Source of the DNA: Bryobacter sp.
GTDB taxonomy: Bacteria > Acidobacteriota > Terriglobia > Bryobacterales > Bryobacteraceae
NCBI GenBank assembly: GCA_022843625.1
Contig: JALHNH010000012.1
Location: 62,001-126,000 of the forward strand
DNA length: 64,000 nt
Reading direction: 5' to 3'
The position numbers and the translations under genes are program-made. Below the pieces are notes generated by a model. It was given only the letters and a program-made list of their open reading frames with translations. It was not told where the DNA came from and did not search any database. Position 1 is the first letter of the stretch. Each line of letters starts with the position of its first letter. Positions 54,046 through 63,471 of this stretch are shown piece by piece.

Positions 54046-56406
54046 ATGGATGCGCTAATGTGGGAGGTCATGACCGGAAGCGATCGTTGGCGCCGCGTTC
54101 AGGAGTTGTGTGAGCAGCTGGAAGGTGTTGCGCCCGCAGACCAGGCGGGGATGCTGGCTGGGCTTGAAGGCGATGCATCAATTCGCGATGAGGCGCTAGC
54201 AGTACTGGCCGCCATGGAGGCGGAAGCGGCGGTTAGTGCTGTAGAGCGGAAGAGTGTGCTGCGGGAGCATCCAGTTGAAGTTGCCGGGTTGAGGGTGACG
54301 GGGTATTTGGGGAGCGGTGGGTCCGGGCTCGTGTATCGAGCTGTGCGCGTAGTGAATGGGGTGGAGCAAATCGTAGCCGTGAAGCTGTTTCATGAGCAGC
54401 AGGCGAGGTTTGTGCGGGAGCAAAGGATGCTGGCTTCTCTCAATCATCCGGGGATTGTAAAGTTTCTCGATGCGGGGGTGACTGCAGAGCATCAGGCGTA
54501 TCTGGTGATGGAGTTGGCCGAAGGGGAGCGGGTTACAGAGTATTGCAGCCGGAAGAATTTGAATGTGGCGGAGCGGTTGCGCCTCATGGTGAGAGTGTGT
54601 GAGGTGGTGCAGGCGGCGCACCGGTGTCTGATTGTGCACCTCGACCTGAAGCCATCAAATGTGCTGGTGACGGCCGAGGGCGAGGTGAAGCTGCTGGACT
54701 TTGGGACGGCTCAGTTGATGGATGCCAGCGGAAGGTTTGAGACGACGCAGCAGATGACGCCGTTGTATGCGAGCCCGGAGCAGTTGCGCGGGGATGCGCC
54801 TTCTGTGGCCTGCGATGTTTATGCGCTAGGCCTGATTCTGTTTGAGCTATTAAGTGGGGGATGGCCATTTCTAGGACGAAATTCGGTGGTGGCTCTTACC
54901 GAAAGGGCAAGCGGACGAGTTGAGGCGGGAAGGCTTGGAGTGTTAAGCCGGGAGTTGAAGGGAGACCTGGAGGCGATTTGCGGAAAGGCGCTGGCGCATG
55001 AGCCTGGGGCACGGTATGGGTCGGTGATCGAGTTGGGCGCTGATATTGAGCGCTATCTGGCGGGTGAGCCGGTGGTGGCGCATCCGCCTGGTTTTTTGTA
55101 TATCGCGGGGAAGTATGTCAGGCGGCATGCCACAGCGATTCTGGTTGCCTGTCTGTTTGTTTTGGGGCTTGGAGCGGCGGCCATTTATTCGTATGGTCAG
55201 GCCCGGAAAGCAGAGCGGGAGGCATTGCGAGCGGAACGAGTCAAGCAGTTTATTACGGCGCTGTTGTTGATTCCGGGGTCTGATGTGACTGCCCGGGCGG
55301 ACATGAAGATTTCGGAATTGCTGGCCTACGGCGAGGCTCGCATTGAGCCGATGCTGGGGAATGATCCGGCGACAGCGGCAGAAGTGGAGGCGGCGCTGGC
55401 CAACGGTTTCAGCGCTAACGACGACTTTCAGAAGGCGCATGAGTTGACAAAGCGGGCACTCGCGCGGGCCAGTGCGGGTGGGGATCTTCCGATGCAGGCC
55501 GTGCTTGAAGCGAATCTGTCAATGACCAGTTATCTGCGGAATCAATCTGAGGAAGCCTGGGATTGGGCCCAGAAGGCGGTGGCTCTATGGAAAAAGAATC
55601 CAGGAAAATTCAGTCCGCAGCAGGCGGTAGAAACGCTTTCCAATGCAGCACGAACGATGAGTTATGTGAGAATGGCGGACCCCCAGCACCGGATCTATCT
55701 TGAGGAAGCGGTACGGCTATCGGCGGCGCACCGGGATCAGATTTTTCCTGTGACCCGGGCACTGGGTTTGTCGGCACTGGCCAACAGTTACCATGCTCTT
55801 GATTTTCGATATGCAGAAGCCTATCCCCTGATTCAGGAGGCGATCGCGATCAATCGTGCGGACCCTTTACGGCAGAGAGCGCTGGCGGACAGTTTGCTCA
55901 CGCTGGGGATCGTGGCGCGGTACCTTGGACGCGCGGAGGAGAGTGAGAAGGCGATGGGGGAAGGGGTACGAGGCTACACCCGAATTTATGGAGCCGGGAG
56001 CCTTGAGGCGGCAACGCTCAGGGGGCATTGGGGAGTTAGCCTTGCGGAAGTTGGCAGGAAGGAAGAAGGATTCTCTGAGGCGCAGAAAGCACTGGAGATC
56101 AAAAGGCGATGGTATCCGAAGGCGGGTAGCTATTTGCTGTGGACGAATCTCGGTGCGGCGGCGTATACCGCCTGCCTGACCCAGCGGTACAAGGAATGTG
56201 AGGTGCTGGTGCGGGAGGGCTTAGTTTCGCTGGGGCCGACGGTGAGCGAGGAAGATTACCGTGTGCATGATGCACGTGCGTTTTTAGGGATCGCACTGGC
56301 GGGGCAGGGTAAGAAGGAAGAAGCCAAGCAGTGGCTTGAGGATAGTATCCGGTTTAACGCAAGGCGGGGCAGAGCGGTCCCCTTCAAGGCTTTGTTAGTG
56401 CCTTAG
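54046..56406 (+). CDS. Membrane Ser/Thr kinase with TPR-like C-terminus
   Basis: A 786-residue protein. The kinase runs from about residue 80: YLGSGGSGLVYRAV (87-100), K113, HLDLKPSN with D200 and LLDFGTAQ with D218. The catalytic HRD is HLD here, so it is a non-RD kinase whose activation differs from that of RD members. A transmembrane helix follows near residue 365 (ILVACLFVLGLGAAAIYSYG). Helical repeats with TPR character fill the remainder. No sigma factor lies upstream, unlike the kinase at 28.1 kb. The ATG at 54070 (GGGAGG just upstream) is an alternative start. The 3' end overlaps the convergent histidine kinase by 23 bases. Confidence 0.9.
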   Translation: MDALMWEVMTGSDRWRRVQELCEQLEGVAPADQAGMLAGLEGDASIRDEALAVLAAMEAEAAVSAVERKSVLREHPVEVAGLRVTGYLGSGGSGLVYRAVRVVNGVEQIVAVKLFHEQQARFVREQRMLASLNHPGIVKFLDAGVTAEHQAYLVMELAEGERVTEYCSRKNLNVAERLRLMVRVCEVVQAAHRCLIVHLDLKPSNVLVTAEGEVKLLDFGTAQLMDASGRFETTQQMTPLYASPEQLRGDAPSVACDVYALGLILFELLSGGWPFLGRNSVVALTERASGRVEAGRLGVLSRELKGDLEAICGKALAHEPGARYGSVIELGADIERYLAGEPVVAHPPGFLYIAGKYVRRHATAILVACLFVLGLGAAAIYSYGQARKAEREALRAERVKQFITALLLIPGSDVTARADMKISELLAYGEARIEPMLGNDPATAAEVEAALANGFSANDDFQKAHELTKRALARASAGGDLPMQAVLEANLSMTSYLRNQSEEAWDWAQKAVALWKKNPGKFSPQQAVETLSNAARTMSYVRMADPQHRIYLEEAVRLSAAHRDQIFPVTRALGLSALANSYHALDFRYAEAYPLIQEAIAINRADPLRQRALADSLLTLGIVARYLGRAEESEKAMGEGVRGYTRIYGAGSLEAATLRGHWGVSLAEVGRKEEGFSEAQKALEIKRRWYPKAGSYLLWTNLGAAAYTACLTQRYKECEVLVREGLVSLGPTVSEEDYRVHDARAFLGIALAGQGKKEEAKQWLEDSIRFNARRGRAVPFKALLVP

Positions 56407-59400
56407 GATTGCCCCATTGGCCTAGTTTTTCCTGAAGCGTGGCGAGCATAAGAGGTTTGCTGAGAAAGTCGTTCATGCCTACATCGAGGCAACGCTGGCG
56501 GTCTTCGGCCATGGCGCTAGCAGTGAGAGCGATGATCGGAAGGCTGGCGTAGCTACCGCCCCAGGAGCGGAGTTCGGTGGTGGTCTGGTAGCCGTCGAGC
56601 TCTGGCATCTGGCAATCCATCAGGATAAGGTCTATTGAATGTTCGCGGAGGATCGAAAGTGCCTCACGTCCGCTTTGAGCCAGATGAATCTGACAGCCGA
56701 GGCGAAGAAGCATGCGCTCGAAGACCATCTGGTTGACGCGGTTGTCCTCGGCAATCAGGACTTTGAGTCCCGCCAGATTGTTTGGCAGCTGTTGGGCTGG
56801 TTTTGGAGATTCTTCCAATTCCGGTGCGACCACAAGTGGGAAACGGACGCGGAAGGTGGAGCCGCAGCCGGGCTCGCTTTCGATTTCAACAGAGCCCTGC
56901 ATTGCCTGTACAAAGCGGTGAACGATAGCGAGGCCGAGGCCACTGCCGCCGAATTTTCTTGTAGTGGAGGAGTCTGCCTGAACGAAGGGATCGAAGAGAT
57001 TTGCGAGCTTGTCCTTTGGAATGCCGAGGCCGGTATCTTCGACGTGAAAGCAAAGCGTGTTGGTGACGGGATCGCTGTTGACCCGAAGGAGAACCCGGCC
57101 CTGATCAGTGAACTTGACGGCGTTGCCGATGAGGTTGAGGAGGATCTGGCGTAAGCGTTGGGGGTCGCTGAGGATTTGCTTTGGAGCGGAGTCTTCGAGC
57201 AGCATTTTGAGGCTGATGCCTTTGGCTTCTGCTTTGGGTTGGAAGAGTGCGACGAGGTTCTCGCAGAGGGCAGGGATGACGACTGTTGTTTTCTCAAGAG
57301 TGAGTTTACCGGCTTCGACTTTAGAGAGGCTGAGAATGTCATCGACGATGCCGACCAGATCTTCGCCCGACTGGCGGATGACGTTGACAAGCTTTTGCTG
57401 GTCGGAGTCGAGATGCGAGCCGTTGAGGATCTGGACTGCGCCGAGGACGCCGTTCATAGGAGTGCGGATCTCGTGGCTCATGGTGGCCAGGAACTCAGTT
57501 TTGGCGCGGTTGGCAGACTGAGCAGCGAGCATGGCTTTTTCAAGTTCTACGGTACGTTCTTCTACCTTTTGTTCGAGGAGGCGGGTGCGCTGCAGGGAAA
57601 GGTTGTGGCGTTGCCAGGCGATGGCACCTACGAGTGCACAAACAAGGAGCAGGGCGAGGATGCGGACCCATAAGAGCTGGTAATAAGCGGCTTCCATGCC
57701 GAGCGGGATGCTGAGTTGTTTGCCGTTCCAATGGCCCGCCTGACTGGAGGTCTGAAGCAGGAACTCGTAATTGCCGGGAGGGAGATTGGTGTACTGGGCG
57801 GTGCGGCTCTCATTGCAAGGGATCCAATCGGGATCAAAGCCCTCCATTTTGAGACGGCAGAAGTCGCCGCCGAGCGGGTCGAGGCGGATGGTCTGGAAGA
57901 CGAACTCGATTTTCTTGAGGCCTGGGGGGATATTCTGGGGGCGGTTAAGGTCGCGCGCGCTGCCGTCGGCGTTGATGGCGAGGATAAGAGGAACTGGAGG
58001 GCGGGGGATGGATTCAAAATCTCCGGGATTGACTGAGACCAGTCCGAGGAGGCCAGGGAACCACATGCGGCCTTGAGGATCTGTTGCGCCGGAAGCTGAG
58101 GTGACGAGGCCAAAATTGGTTGTCGGGAGGGACTGTGCTTCTCCGTAGCGCTCCACCTGAAGACCGGGCTGACTGAGATTGGTCAGGGCCTGTTTTTTCG
58201 AGAAGCGGGCGAGGCCCATGCGCGTAGTGCACCAGAATTTACCAAAGCGATCCTCTGCGATGTGGAAGACCTGATCACCGCCGAGGAGAGGTTTTGCGTT
58301 AAGGAATCTGCCTTCTATTGTTGAGTAAATTTCGAGGCCATCGGTGGTGCCGATCCAGAGCAGGCCTTGCTGGTCTGCAGTGAGGCTGTACCAGGCACGG
58401 GCGCGGTCCGGGGCTGCGTTTGGGGCGGGTTGATACTTATTTCCGTTTAGTTTAAAAAGCCCGCGGAATTGCGAGAGGCCCCAGATCTGGCCACTCGAGT
58501 CTTTTGCCATCTGGCGGATGCGACCCGGACCCGAGAGTTCTTGCACCCGCCAGGAGTCCTGGCCATTCGTCTGGTGGAGGGTGAGCCGGAAGTTAGCGTT
58601 GGCAGTGGAGTAAAGGAGTTGAGCCGGGGATTCCCAGAAGAGGCCAGGAAGGGTTCGATACGGGAGGGGGGAATCTGTGCGAATTGGTTGAATGCCTTGA
58701 GAGGTGGCGTGGAAAATGCCTTGGGCTGTGGCAGCAAGGATGCCTGACACCGGGTGTTTAATTAAGGATTGAGTCTCAGCGACTTCGGGGGGGGTGAAGG
58801 TGCCGGTGACACGGCCGTCTGTGAGGCGAACGAGGCCTGACTTTCGAAGGCTGCCCCATGCATTGCCATCGCGGTCGATAGCGACGCCGGTGAGGTGACT
58901 TTCTGCGAGGCCCTCGCGGCGGGTGTAGATACGGAAGATGCCGGGGTTGAGACGATAGAGATTGCCCCAGCGGCCACCGAACCACATGTTGCCCTGAGGG
59001 TCTTCGGCCATGGCAGAGAGCATTTCTTCTTGCTCCTGGCCCAGCGGCATCGATTCGATATTGCCGTTGCAGAGTCTGGCAATGGACTGATCGAGGCCCA
59101 TCCAGACGCAGCCGGACTTGTCTTTGTGGATGGAGAGGATATCTTCTTTGGGCAGGCCCTCGGATTTGCCCCAGTGCCTGCTGTCCCCTTCCCGCCAGCG
59201 GTATAGGCCTTTGGAGGTTGGGATCCAGAGATTTCCTTCGCCGTCGGCCAGGAGCCTTCGGACGGTGGCGGGAGCTTGAAAGTGTGAAATCCAAGATTCG
59301 TTACCGGCGAGATAGAGCCGGTTGTTGTTCATGATGGCCCACAGCCGGTTGGTGTTGTCGCGAGCGCTGAAGAGAATCTGGAGGCCGGGGGGAGCGGCGA

Positions 59401-59947
59401 TGGTGATGGCCTCACCGGACTGTTTGTTGCTGGAGACCGTTGCAATAGCAGATCGCCGGTGGATTTCGATGCCTTCGTTTCTTGCGAGGTTGCGGAGGGC
59501 GAGGACGCCGGCGTTATCGCGATTGAGGTCTGAGGGGACGATGCCTTCGAGGCGGAAGTTGGCGAACGTGCCGAAGCGATCGCGGAGGATGCGAAAGAGA
59601 CAGCCGCTAGCTGCGCCTGACCAGATGGAGCCGTCCGAACCCAAAAGTAGAGTGCTGAGGGTGTTGCTGCTACAGGGGCCGGTGCCGCTGGCTCGAAAGG
59701 TGTCTCCTACCCGAAAGATTCGGGCGCGCTGGCCATCGAAGCGAACGAGGCCGTGGTTGGAAGACAGCCAGACATAGCCGTCGCCTGGGGCAAGAACGGC
59801 GGAAAAGGTTTCTTCCGGGATACCGCTTTCTGGCCCCCAGCGGCGAATGGAAAGGTTGGAGAGGCGCTCCTCTGGCGGTATGGCTAAAAGGATATTGGAG
59901 AGCGCAACAACGGCGCAGATGATTTGAAGAAGTAGAGGACCCTTCAT
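56384..59947 (-). CDS. Hybrid sensor histidine kinase with two-component propeller domain and receiver
   Basis: An 1187-residue membrane sensor. A signal peptide leads to a large periplasmic region of propeller repeats (WLSSNHGLVRFDG, SIWSGAASG, NLWIPTSKGLYRW, LLWIGTTDGLEIY), then a Y_Y_Y-type domain and a transmembrane helix (LLWVRILALLLVCALVGAIAW). The HisKA box is ATMSHEIRTPMNG (His near residue 824). The HATPase has NAVKFTDQG, DTGLGIPKD and GGSGLGLAIV. The receiver has KVLIAEDNRVNQ and LILMDCQMPELDG (Asp near 1110). Hybrid sensors of this layout usually respond to polysaccharide breakdown products and control carbohydrate loci. No separate output gene with a DNA-binding domain lies next to it. 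Confidence 0.95.
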   Translation of the reverse strand: MKGPLLLQIICAVVALSNILLAIPPEERLSNLSIRRWGPESGIPEETFSAVLAPGDGYVWLSSNHGLVRFDGQRARIFRVGDTFRASGTGPCSSNTLSTLLLGSDGSIWSGAASGCLFRILRDRFGTFANFRLEGIVPSDLNRDNAGVLALRNLARNEGIEIHRRSAIATVSSNKQSGEAITIAAPPGLQILFSARDNTNRLWAIMNNNRLYLAGNESWISHFQAPATVRRLLADGEGNLWIPTSKGLYRWREGDSRHWGKSEGLPKEDILSIHKDKSGCVWMGLDQSIARLCNGNIESMPLGQEQEEMLSAMAEDPQGNMWFGGRWGNLYRLNPGIFRIYTRREGLAESHLTGVAIDRDGNAWGSLRKSGLVRLTDGRVTGTFTPPEVAETQSLIKHPVSGILAATAQGIFHATSQGIQPIRTDSPLPYRTLPGLFWESPAQLLYSTANANFRLTLHQTNGQDSWRVQELSGPGRIRQMAKDSSGQIWGLSQFRGLFKLNGNKYQPAPNAAPDRARAWYSLTADQQGLLWIGTTDGLEIYSTIEGRFLNAKPLLGGDQVFHIAEDRFGKFWCTTRMGLARFSKKQALTNLSQPGLQVERYGEAQSLPTTNFGLVTSASGATDPQGRMWFPGLLGLVSVNPGDFESIPRPPVPLILAINADGSARDLNRPQNIPPGLKKIEFVFQTIRLDPLGGDFCRLKMEGFDPDWIPCNESRTAQYTNLPPGNYEFLLQTSSQAGHWNGKQLSIPLGMEAAYYQLLWVRILALLLVCALVGAIAWQRHNLSLQRTRLLEQKVEERTVELEKAMLAAQSANRAKTEFLATMSHEIRTPMNGVLGAVQILNGSHLDSDQQKLVNVIRQSGEDLVGIVDDILSLSKVEAGKLTLEKTTVVIPALCENLVALFQPKAEAKGISLKMLLEDSAPKQILSDPQRLRQILLNLIGNAVKFTDQGRVLLRVNSDPVTNTLCFHVEDTGLGIPKDKLANLFDPFVQADSSTTRKFGGSGLGLAIVHRFVQAMQGSVEIESEPGCGSTFRVRFPLVVAPELEESPKPAQQLPNNLAGLKVLIAEDNRVNQMVFERMLLRLGCQIHLAQSGREALSILREHSIDLILMDCQMPELDGYQTTTELRSWGGSYASLPIIALTASAMAEDRQRCLDVGMNDFLSKPLMLATLQEKLGQWGNPKALTKP

Positions 59948-60034
59948 TGAGCATTGCCTGGTGAAGTCTTGTAGAAAGACAACCTTTTATTAGTATCGGC
60001 TAATGAGGGGAAATCGATGAGGGGAAGAGAGAAG

Positions 60035-60111
60035 TGGTGCGCCCGGAGTGATTCGAACACCCGGCCTTCTGGTTCGTAGCCAGACGCTCTATCCAGCTGA
60101 GCTACGGGCGC
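60035..60111 (-). tRNA. tRNA-Arg (anticodon ACG)
   Basis: The minus strand folds as a complete cloverleaf of 77 bases with an encoded 3' CCA. The acceptor stem is GCGCCCG/CGGGCGC, the D arm AGCTCAGCTGGATAGAGC, the anticodon arm CTGGC-TACGAAC-CAG with ACG in the loop, and the T arm CGGGTGTTCGAATCACTCCG. ACG (read as ICG after deamination) decodes the CGN arginine codons frequent in this genome. Confidence 0.95.
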
Positions 60112-60120
60112 ATTGCTCTT

Positions 60121-60150
60121 AGAATACCAAATGAGAAAGGCTGCGGGCAA
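60121..60150 (-). promoter_or_regulatory. Possible sigma-70-type promoter of tRNA-Arg
   Basis: On the minus strand TTGCCC (60150-60145) and TATTCT (60126-60121) are 18 bases apart, and the -10 lies about 10 bases upstream of the tRNA 5' end. This is a plausible but not unique match. Confidence 0.35.
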
Positions 60151-60189
60151 TCTTCTTGCTTCTTCTTGCTCCATTGTCTTGATTTGCGC

Positions 60190-60214
60190 CCGGCGGAGCG
60201 CGGTGCTCCGCCGG
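60190..60214. terminator. Perfect 10-bp stem hairpin between copy C and tRNA-Arg
   Basis: CCGGCGGAGC (60190-60199) pairs fully with GCTCCGCCGG (60205-60214) around the loop GCGGT. It lies downstream of the minus-strand copy C remnant and upstream of the tRNA. No U-tract follows, so termination is only likely. Confidence 0.45.
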
Positions 60215-60318
60215 ACACACTTGGGGCGCCAGTAACCATTTTGCGTAACGAGCTGGATGTCAAAGAGCTGGCCCGGCATTGTTTTGGACTGTCCCGGGTG
60301 GGTTTGGGTTCGTTATTA

Positions 60319-61057
60319 CTATTTCTGCGCGGGTTGGGCTGGTGGCGCAGGAGAAGGGATGTTGTGTTTGGCTTCGAGTTTTACGACGAAGAAGTCATGG
60401 ATGATCTTTTTGGCTAGCTCGACGCCGACTTGTGGGTCCGTTCCTGCGAGTTTTTTGACCTCTGGCAGGTTTTCCACTGAGATGTCGCCTTTGTTGGTCT
60501 GGACGTCGTAGTAGATTGCGTTGGGGGACGGCCGGGGAGCTTTTCAGCGTCAGCGATGGCTTCGATTTCTACGTTGTCGCCGTTGCCGATGTAGGCTTCG
60601 CGCTGTGTGATTTTGGTGGGGAGACGGTCTAGCTCTCGCATGATCGCTGGGAGGAAGTTGACTGGTTTTACCAGAATGTCTTCGACGCGGAAGCGCATGG
60701 CTTCACGGTAGAGGAATTCCATTTGCCGGAAGCGGATTTGCATGTGGATGAGCTGGTGGACCAAGGTGACCTCTGTGGGTGTGACTGGGTTGAATTGTTC
60801 GATGAAGTTGGTGGCGACGGCGAGGGCCTGATCGTGGTCAGCGATGAAGTTATCGAAGATTCGCAGGGAGTAGAGGCCGTGTTTGAGAGAGTTTGAAGCG
60901 GCTTTGAGCTTGCCGTCGTGCGTGGCCCGGTGGACCTGGTTGCGTTTCTGCGGTTGGCCATGAGGGCCGCTTCGGTCATGGTTTTCTTGCGTGGCTGTGA
61001 ATCTGTATTCGAAGCTACGGTCGATGGATCGTTGGCAATATTGTGTTCTTCGGTCAT
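60319..61057 (-). pseudogene. ANRRN/STGPRT-family gene, copy C, with two frameshifts
   Basis: A good ribosome site (AGGAGAA) precedes the ATG at 61057. Frame 1 reads TEAALMANRRNATRSTGPRT. Near 60912-60920 the family sequence moves to another frame (GKLKAASNSLKHGLYSLR, then FNPVTPTEVTLVHQLIHMQI), which aligns with copy A. Near a G-run at 60523-60527 it moves again (NAIYYDVQTNKGDISVENLP) and ends at TAG 60319. Each segment looks like real protein in its own frame, so this is a recently broken copy. Function unknown. Confidence 0.75.
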
Positions 61058-61577
61058 GAGATTTCTCCTGAGAAGAAACCAGCAGACGGGAAGATGGGCT
61101 TCATGTTTGGGGCTGGCTCGTCGGATTTAGCATCAATGCGTTAGCGGGAAAAGAAAGTTGAAAGTTTCTGCGAATCGCGTTGGGCTTAATTTTGTGGCCG
61201 GTACATCGGGAGAGATGGGGCCGGGAGCATTTGTAGCCAACAGGGCAGGCACGTGAGTGGGGCGATTGCATTAGATGTCAAAAATGCGATTGAAAAGCAC
61301 AGTGGCTGGTCATGCTTTCGACTGTCTTCTCCTTTGGCCTGGTTGCTTCAGGGTGATTTTGAGTGGGTATGGGTGCACCCGTCTCGACGGGGATTTGGAA
61401 AAAACAGAGCTTTTGGGCTTTTGTGCTAAGTTGCAGATTGCATGCAGCTTAGGGAATGGTAGCGGGTTTGATCGGGAAGTCTGGAGCTATGCTGTGGCTG
61501 GAAATGGGAGAGAAACTCTCGAAAACATTGAGGAAAATGGAGGGATAGCGCTGGGACACATCAGTCAGACGGCTTTC
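61058..61577. other. 520-base gap without a convincing gene
   Basis: A plus-strand frame from 61275 runs into the antisense of the next gene and has poor coding character. I see no RNA gene or strong hairpin. Confidence 0.4.
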
Positions 61578-62405
61578 TCAAACAACCTGCTTGCTTCTCT
61601 CCAGCCCCGATGCCTTTGCTTTTCTTGTGTTGAGTATTCCCGTCGCAGCCAGCAAGGCAAGCAAAACGGCAAAGCTACCCACAAACGTAACAGCTTCATT
61701 CATGGAACCTACACACTCAGTCAGAGGTTGAATCAGCTTGTTCCTGAACAGCGAGGATCGGATGAATTCGTTCAGAAGGAAGCTGGAGCCTGCCAGCAGG
61801 AACGGCCATCCGTGCCTTCGGTCCTTGAGAAAAAACAGCAAGCCCACCACAATACTGATCATTTGACCAGCCACGCCGGCACTTTCGAACCTGTAAAAGG
61901 TCTCCGGGCCCTCGATCTTGTACTGCGGAACGAAACTAATGAGCGTGAAGAACAAAGCAATACCCATGAATAGGAGCGTTGTGCCGAGGAGGATGGACCC
62001 GTGCAAGATCCGGCGTTTTCTCAGTACAAATGCCAGCAGGATAAACATTCCCAAATCGAGGGTTACCATTACGTTTTGCACGATCAAGGCGTCTCCTTGA
62101 CCTGCCACAATCCCTTTGTGAGCGGAATGAACAGTCAGCAATGCCGTTGTAGCGAATACCAACGGAGCAATGATCAGAACGACCAGGCCCACGCGCCTAT
62201 GATCCCCGTGCCTTTTGTTCACAATCAGACGGAGCTGGTACAACAGCAGCAACAGCCACATGAAATCGGTGACGACATGGAGATGGTGATAGGCATTGGG
62301 AGCGGACTTCTCTCCAAAGTAGATATTCCAGAATCCAGCAACGGTTAGCAGCATCGTCGCTGCAATGAGCCAATGCTCAAACATGTACTGAGGGATGGTC
62401 TTCAT
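61578..62405 (-). CDS. Seven-helix membrane protein of unknown function
   Basis: A 275-residue protein with about seven hydrophobic segments. Examples are LIAATMLLTVAGFWNIYFG, FMWLLLLLYQLRLIV, VGLVVLIIAPLVFATTALLT, ILLGTTLLFMGIALFFTLI and GSFAVLLALLAATGIL. A His-containing stretch after helix 1 (AYHHLHVVTDF) might bind a cofactor or metal. I cannot name a family. It lies alone between two gaps. Confidence 0.65.
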   Translation of the reverse strand: MKTIPQYMFEHWLIAATMLLTVAGFWNIYFGEKSAPNAYHHLHVVTDFMWLLLLLYQLRLIVNKRHGDHRRVGLVVLIIAPLVFATTALLTVHSAHKGIVAGQGDALIVQNVMVTLDLGMFILLAFVLRKRRILHGSILLGTTLLFMGIALFFTLISFVPQYKIEGPETFYRFESAGVAGQMISIVVGLLFFLKDRRHGWPFLLAGSSFLLNEFIRSSLFRNKLIQPLTECVGSMNEAVTFVGSFAVLLALLAATGILNTRKAKASGLERSKQVV

Positions 62406-62717
62406 CTAAGTCACCCTTGCATTCTATACGTCCTTCTCGCCGTGCCCCACAACAGGTCGCATGCCCATCGATCGAAAAGCACTGCGACGCGAACCCCATC
62501 AGATTCCTGCGTAACTCTGGATTTGGCGACAGCCTGACCACAACCCTGCAAAATCCCCAACAAAATCAGGCCTTCTTCCTGGTGTTCTTGGACAGCCTTC
62601 CATGGGAAAGCCGTCTTTTAGAATGATTCTGCATTTGAAGTGTTCGGCAATCTGCTGTTAACCTGAAGAAACACTCACGTAACCGTAGTCAACTTTGTTT
62701 GGAATCCAGGAGGCAAT
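62406..62717. other. 312-base upstream region of the PEP-CTERM gene
   Basis: No gene is supported; a 69-codon frame (62417-62626) has no family features. The far end carries the AGGAGG ribosome site (62708-62713) of the PEP-CTERM gene. Confidence 0.35.
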
Positions 62718-63326
62718 ATGATTGCTAAAATTTCGCTGTTTGCGAGTTTCTTCGTTGTGACTGCTCTGCAGGCAGCACCACTAACAGGTCTTTTCAATAC
62801 AGGCGCGGGCCTTGAGGGTGGTGCAATCGACCCCAACTGGTCGATCCTGCTTGAGCCGGTTCAATCGGCTGTTGTCATAAGTTCAATCCCAGGGTCATGG
62901 TTGGCAAACTCGGCTGAGTCCAGATGGATCTGGCAGACGGAAAGCGGGACACCCACTAATGTTACATTGACCTTCCGCACTTCATTTACGATCTCTCCCG
63001 GGCTTGATCCAGCCACGGCTAATATTCAAGGTCGATGGTCAACGGATAATTCTGGCTTGAACATTCGCATTAATGGAGTAGACACAGGGCAGACTTCATC
63101 GGGATTTTCGAGCTGGACTTCATTTGTAATCAACAGCAACTTTGTCTCAGGCCTGAATACCCTTGATTTCGTTGTACAGGACGTTGGTTTTATCGCAGGC
63201 TTCCGTGCTGAGTTCACATCTTCCGACATTCAGCCACTAGAGAGCACTGTTCCAGAGCCAACAACCTGTGTGTTGATGGGCTTGGGCATTGCTGGATGTG
63301 GTCTCGCGCGCCGTTTCAAGAATTAG
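62718..63326 (+). CDS. PEP-CTERM exported protein
   Basis: A 202-residue protein with a signal peptide (ISLFASFFVVTALQA), a beta-sandwich body like a carbohydrate-binding or Ig-like module, and a C-terminal sorting signal: VPEPTTCVLMGLGIAGCG followed by LARRFKN. This is the PEP motif, helix and basic tail recognised by exosortase. It is therefore processed at the membrane and probably released with exopolysaccharide. No exosortase is in this window. AGGAGG four bases before the ATG fixes the start. Confidence 0.92.
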   Translation: MIAKISLFASFFVVTALQAAPLTGLFNTGAGLEGGAIDPNWSILLEPVQSAVVISSIPGSWLANSAESRWIWQTESGTPTNVTLTFRTSFTISPGLDPATANIQGRWSTDNSGLNIRINGVDTGQTSSGFSSWTSFVINSNFVSGLNTLDFVVQDVGFIAGFRAEFTSSDIQPLESTVPEPTTCVLMGLGIAGCGLARRFKN

Positions 63327-63471
63327 CCCGAGGGCCAAGGCCATTGCGGGGAATTGTGGAGAAGTGGACGGCCTCAGAGTTTGTCGGAACTAGATTTTGG
63401 CTCTGTGCAAGAAAGCCGAGCCTTAGATAAATCAAGTCTCCAAACAGATTCAGACGTTATAAAATCCAGCC

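Noticed and set aside
60035..60111. tRNA-Arg as an attachment site of an integrated element
   Set aside because: No integrase and no repeat of the tRNA 3' end is seen in the window.
61275..61973. 232-codon plus-strand frame
   Set aside because: Its second half is antisense to the membrane protein gene, and its first half lacks coding character.
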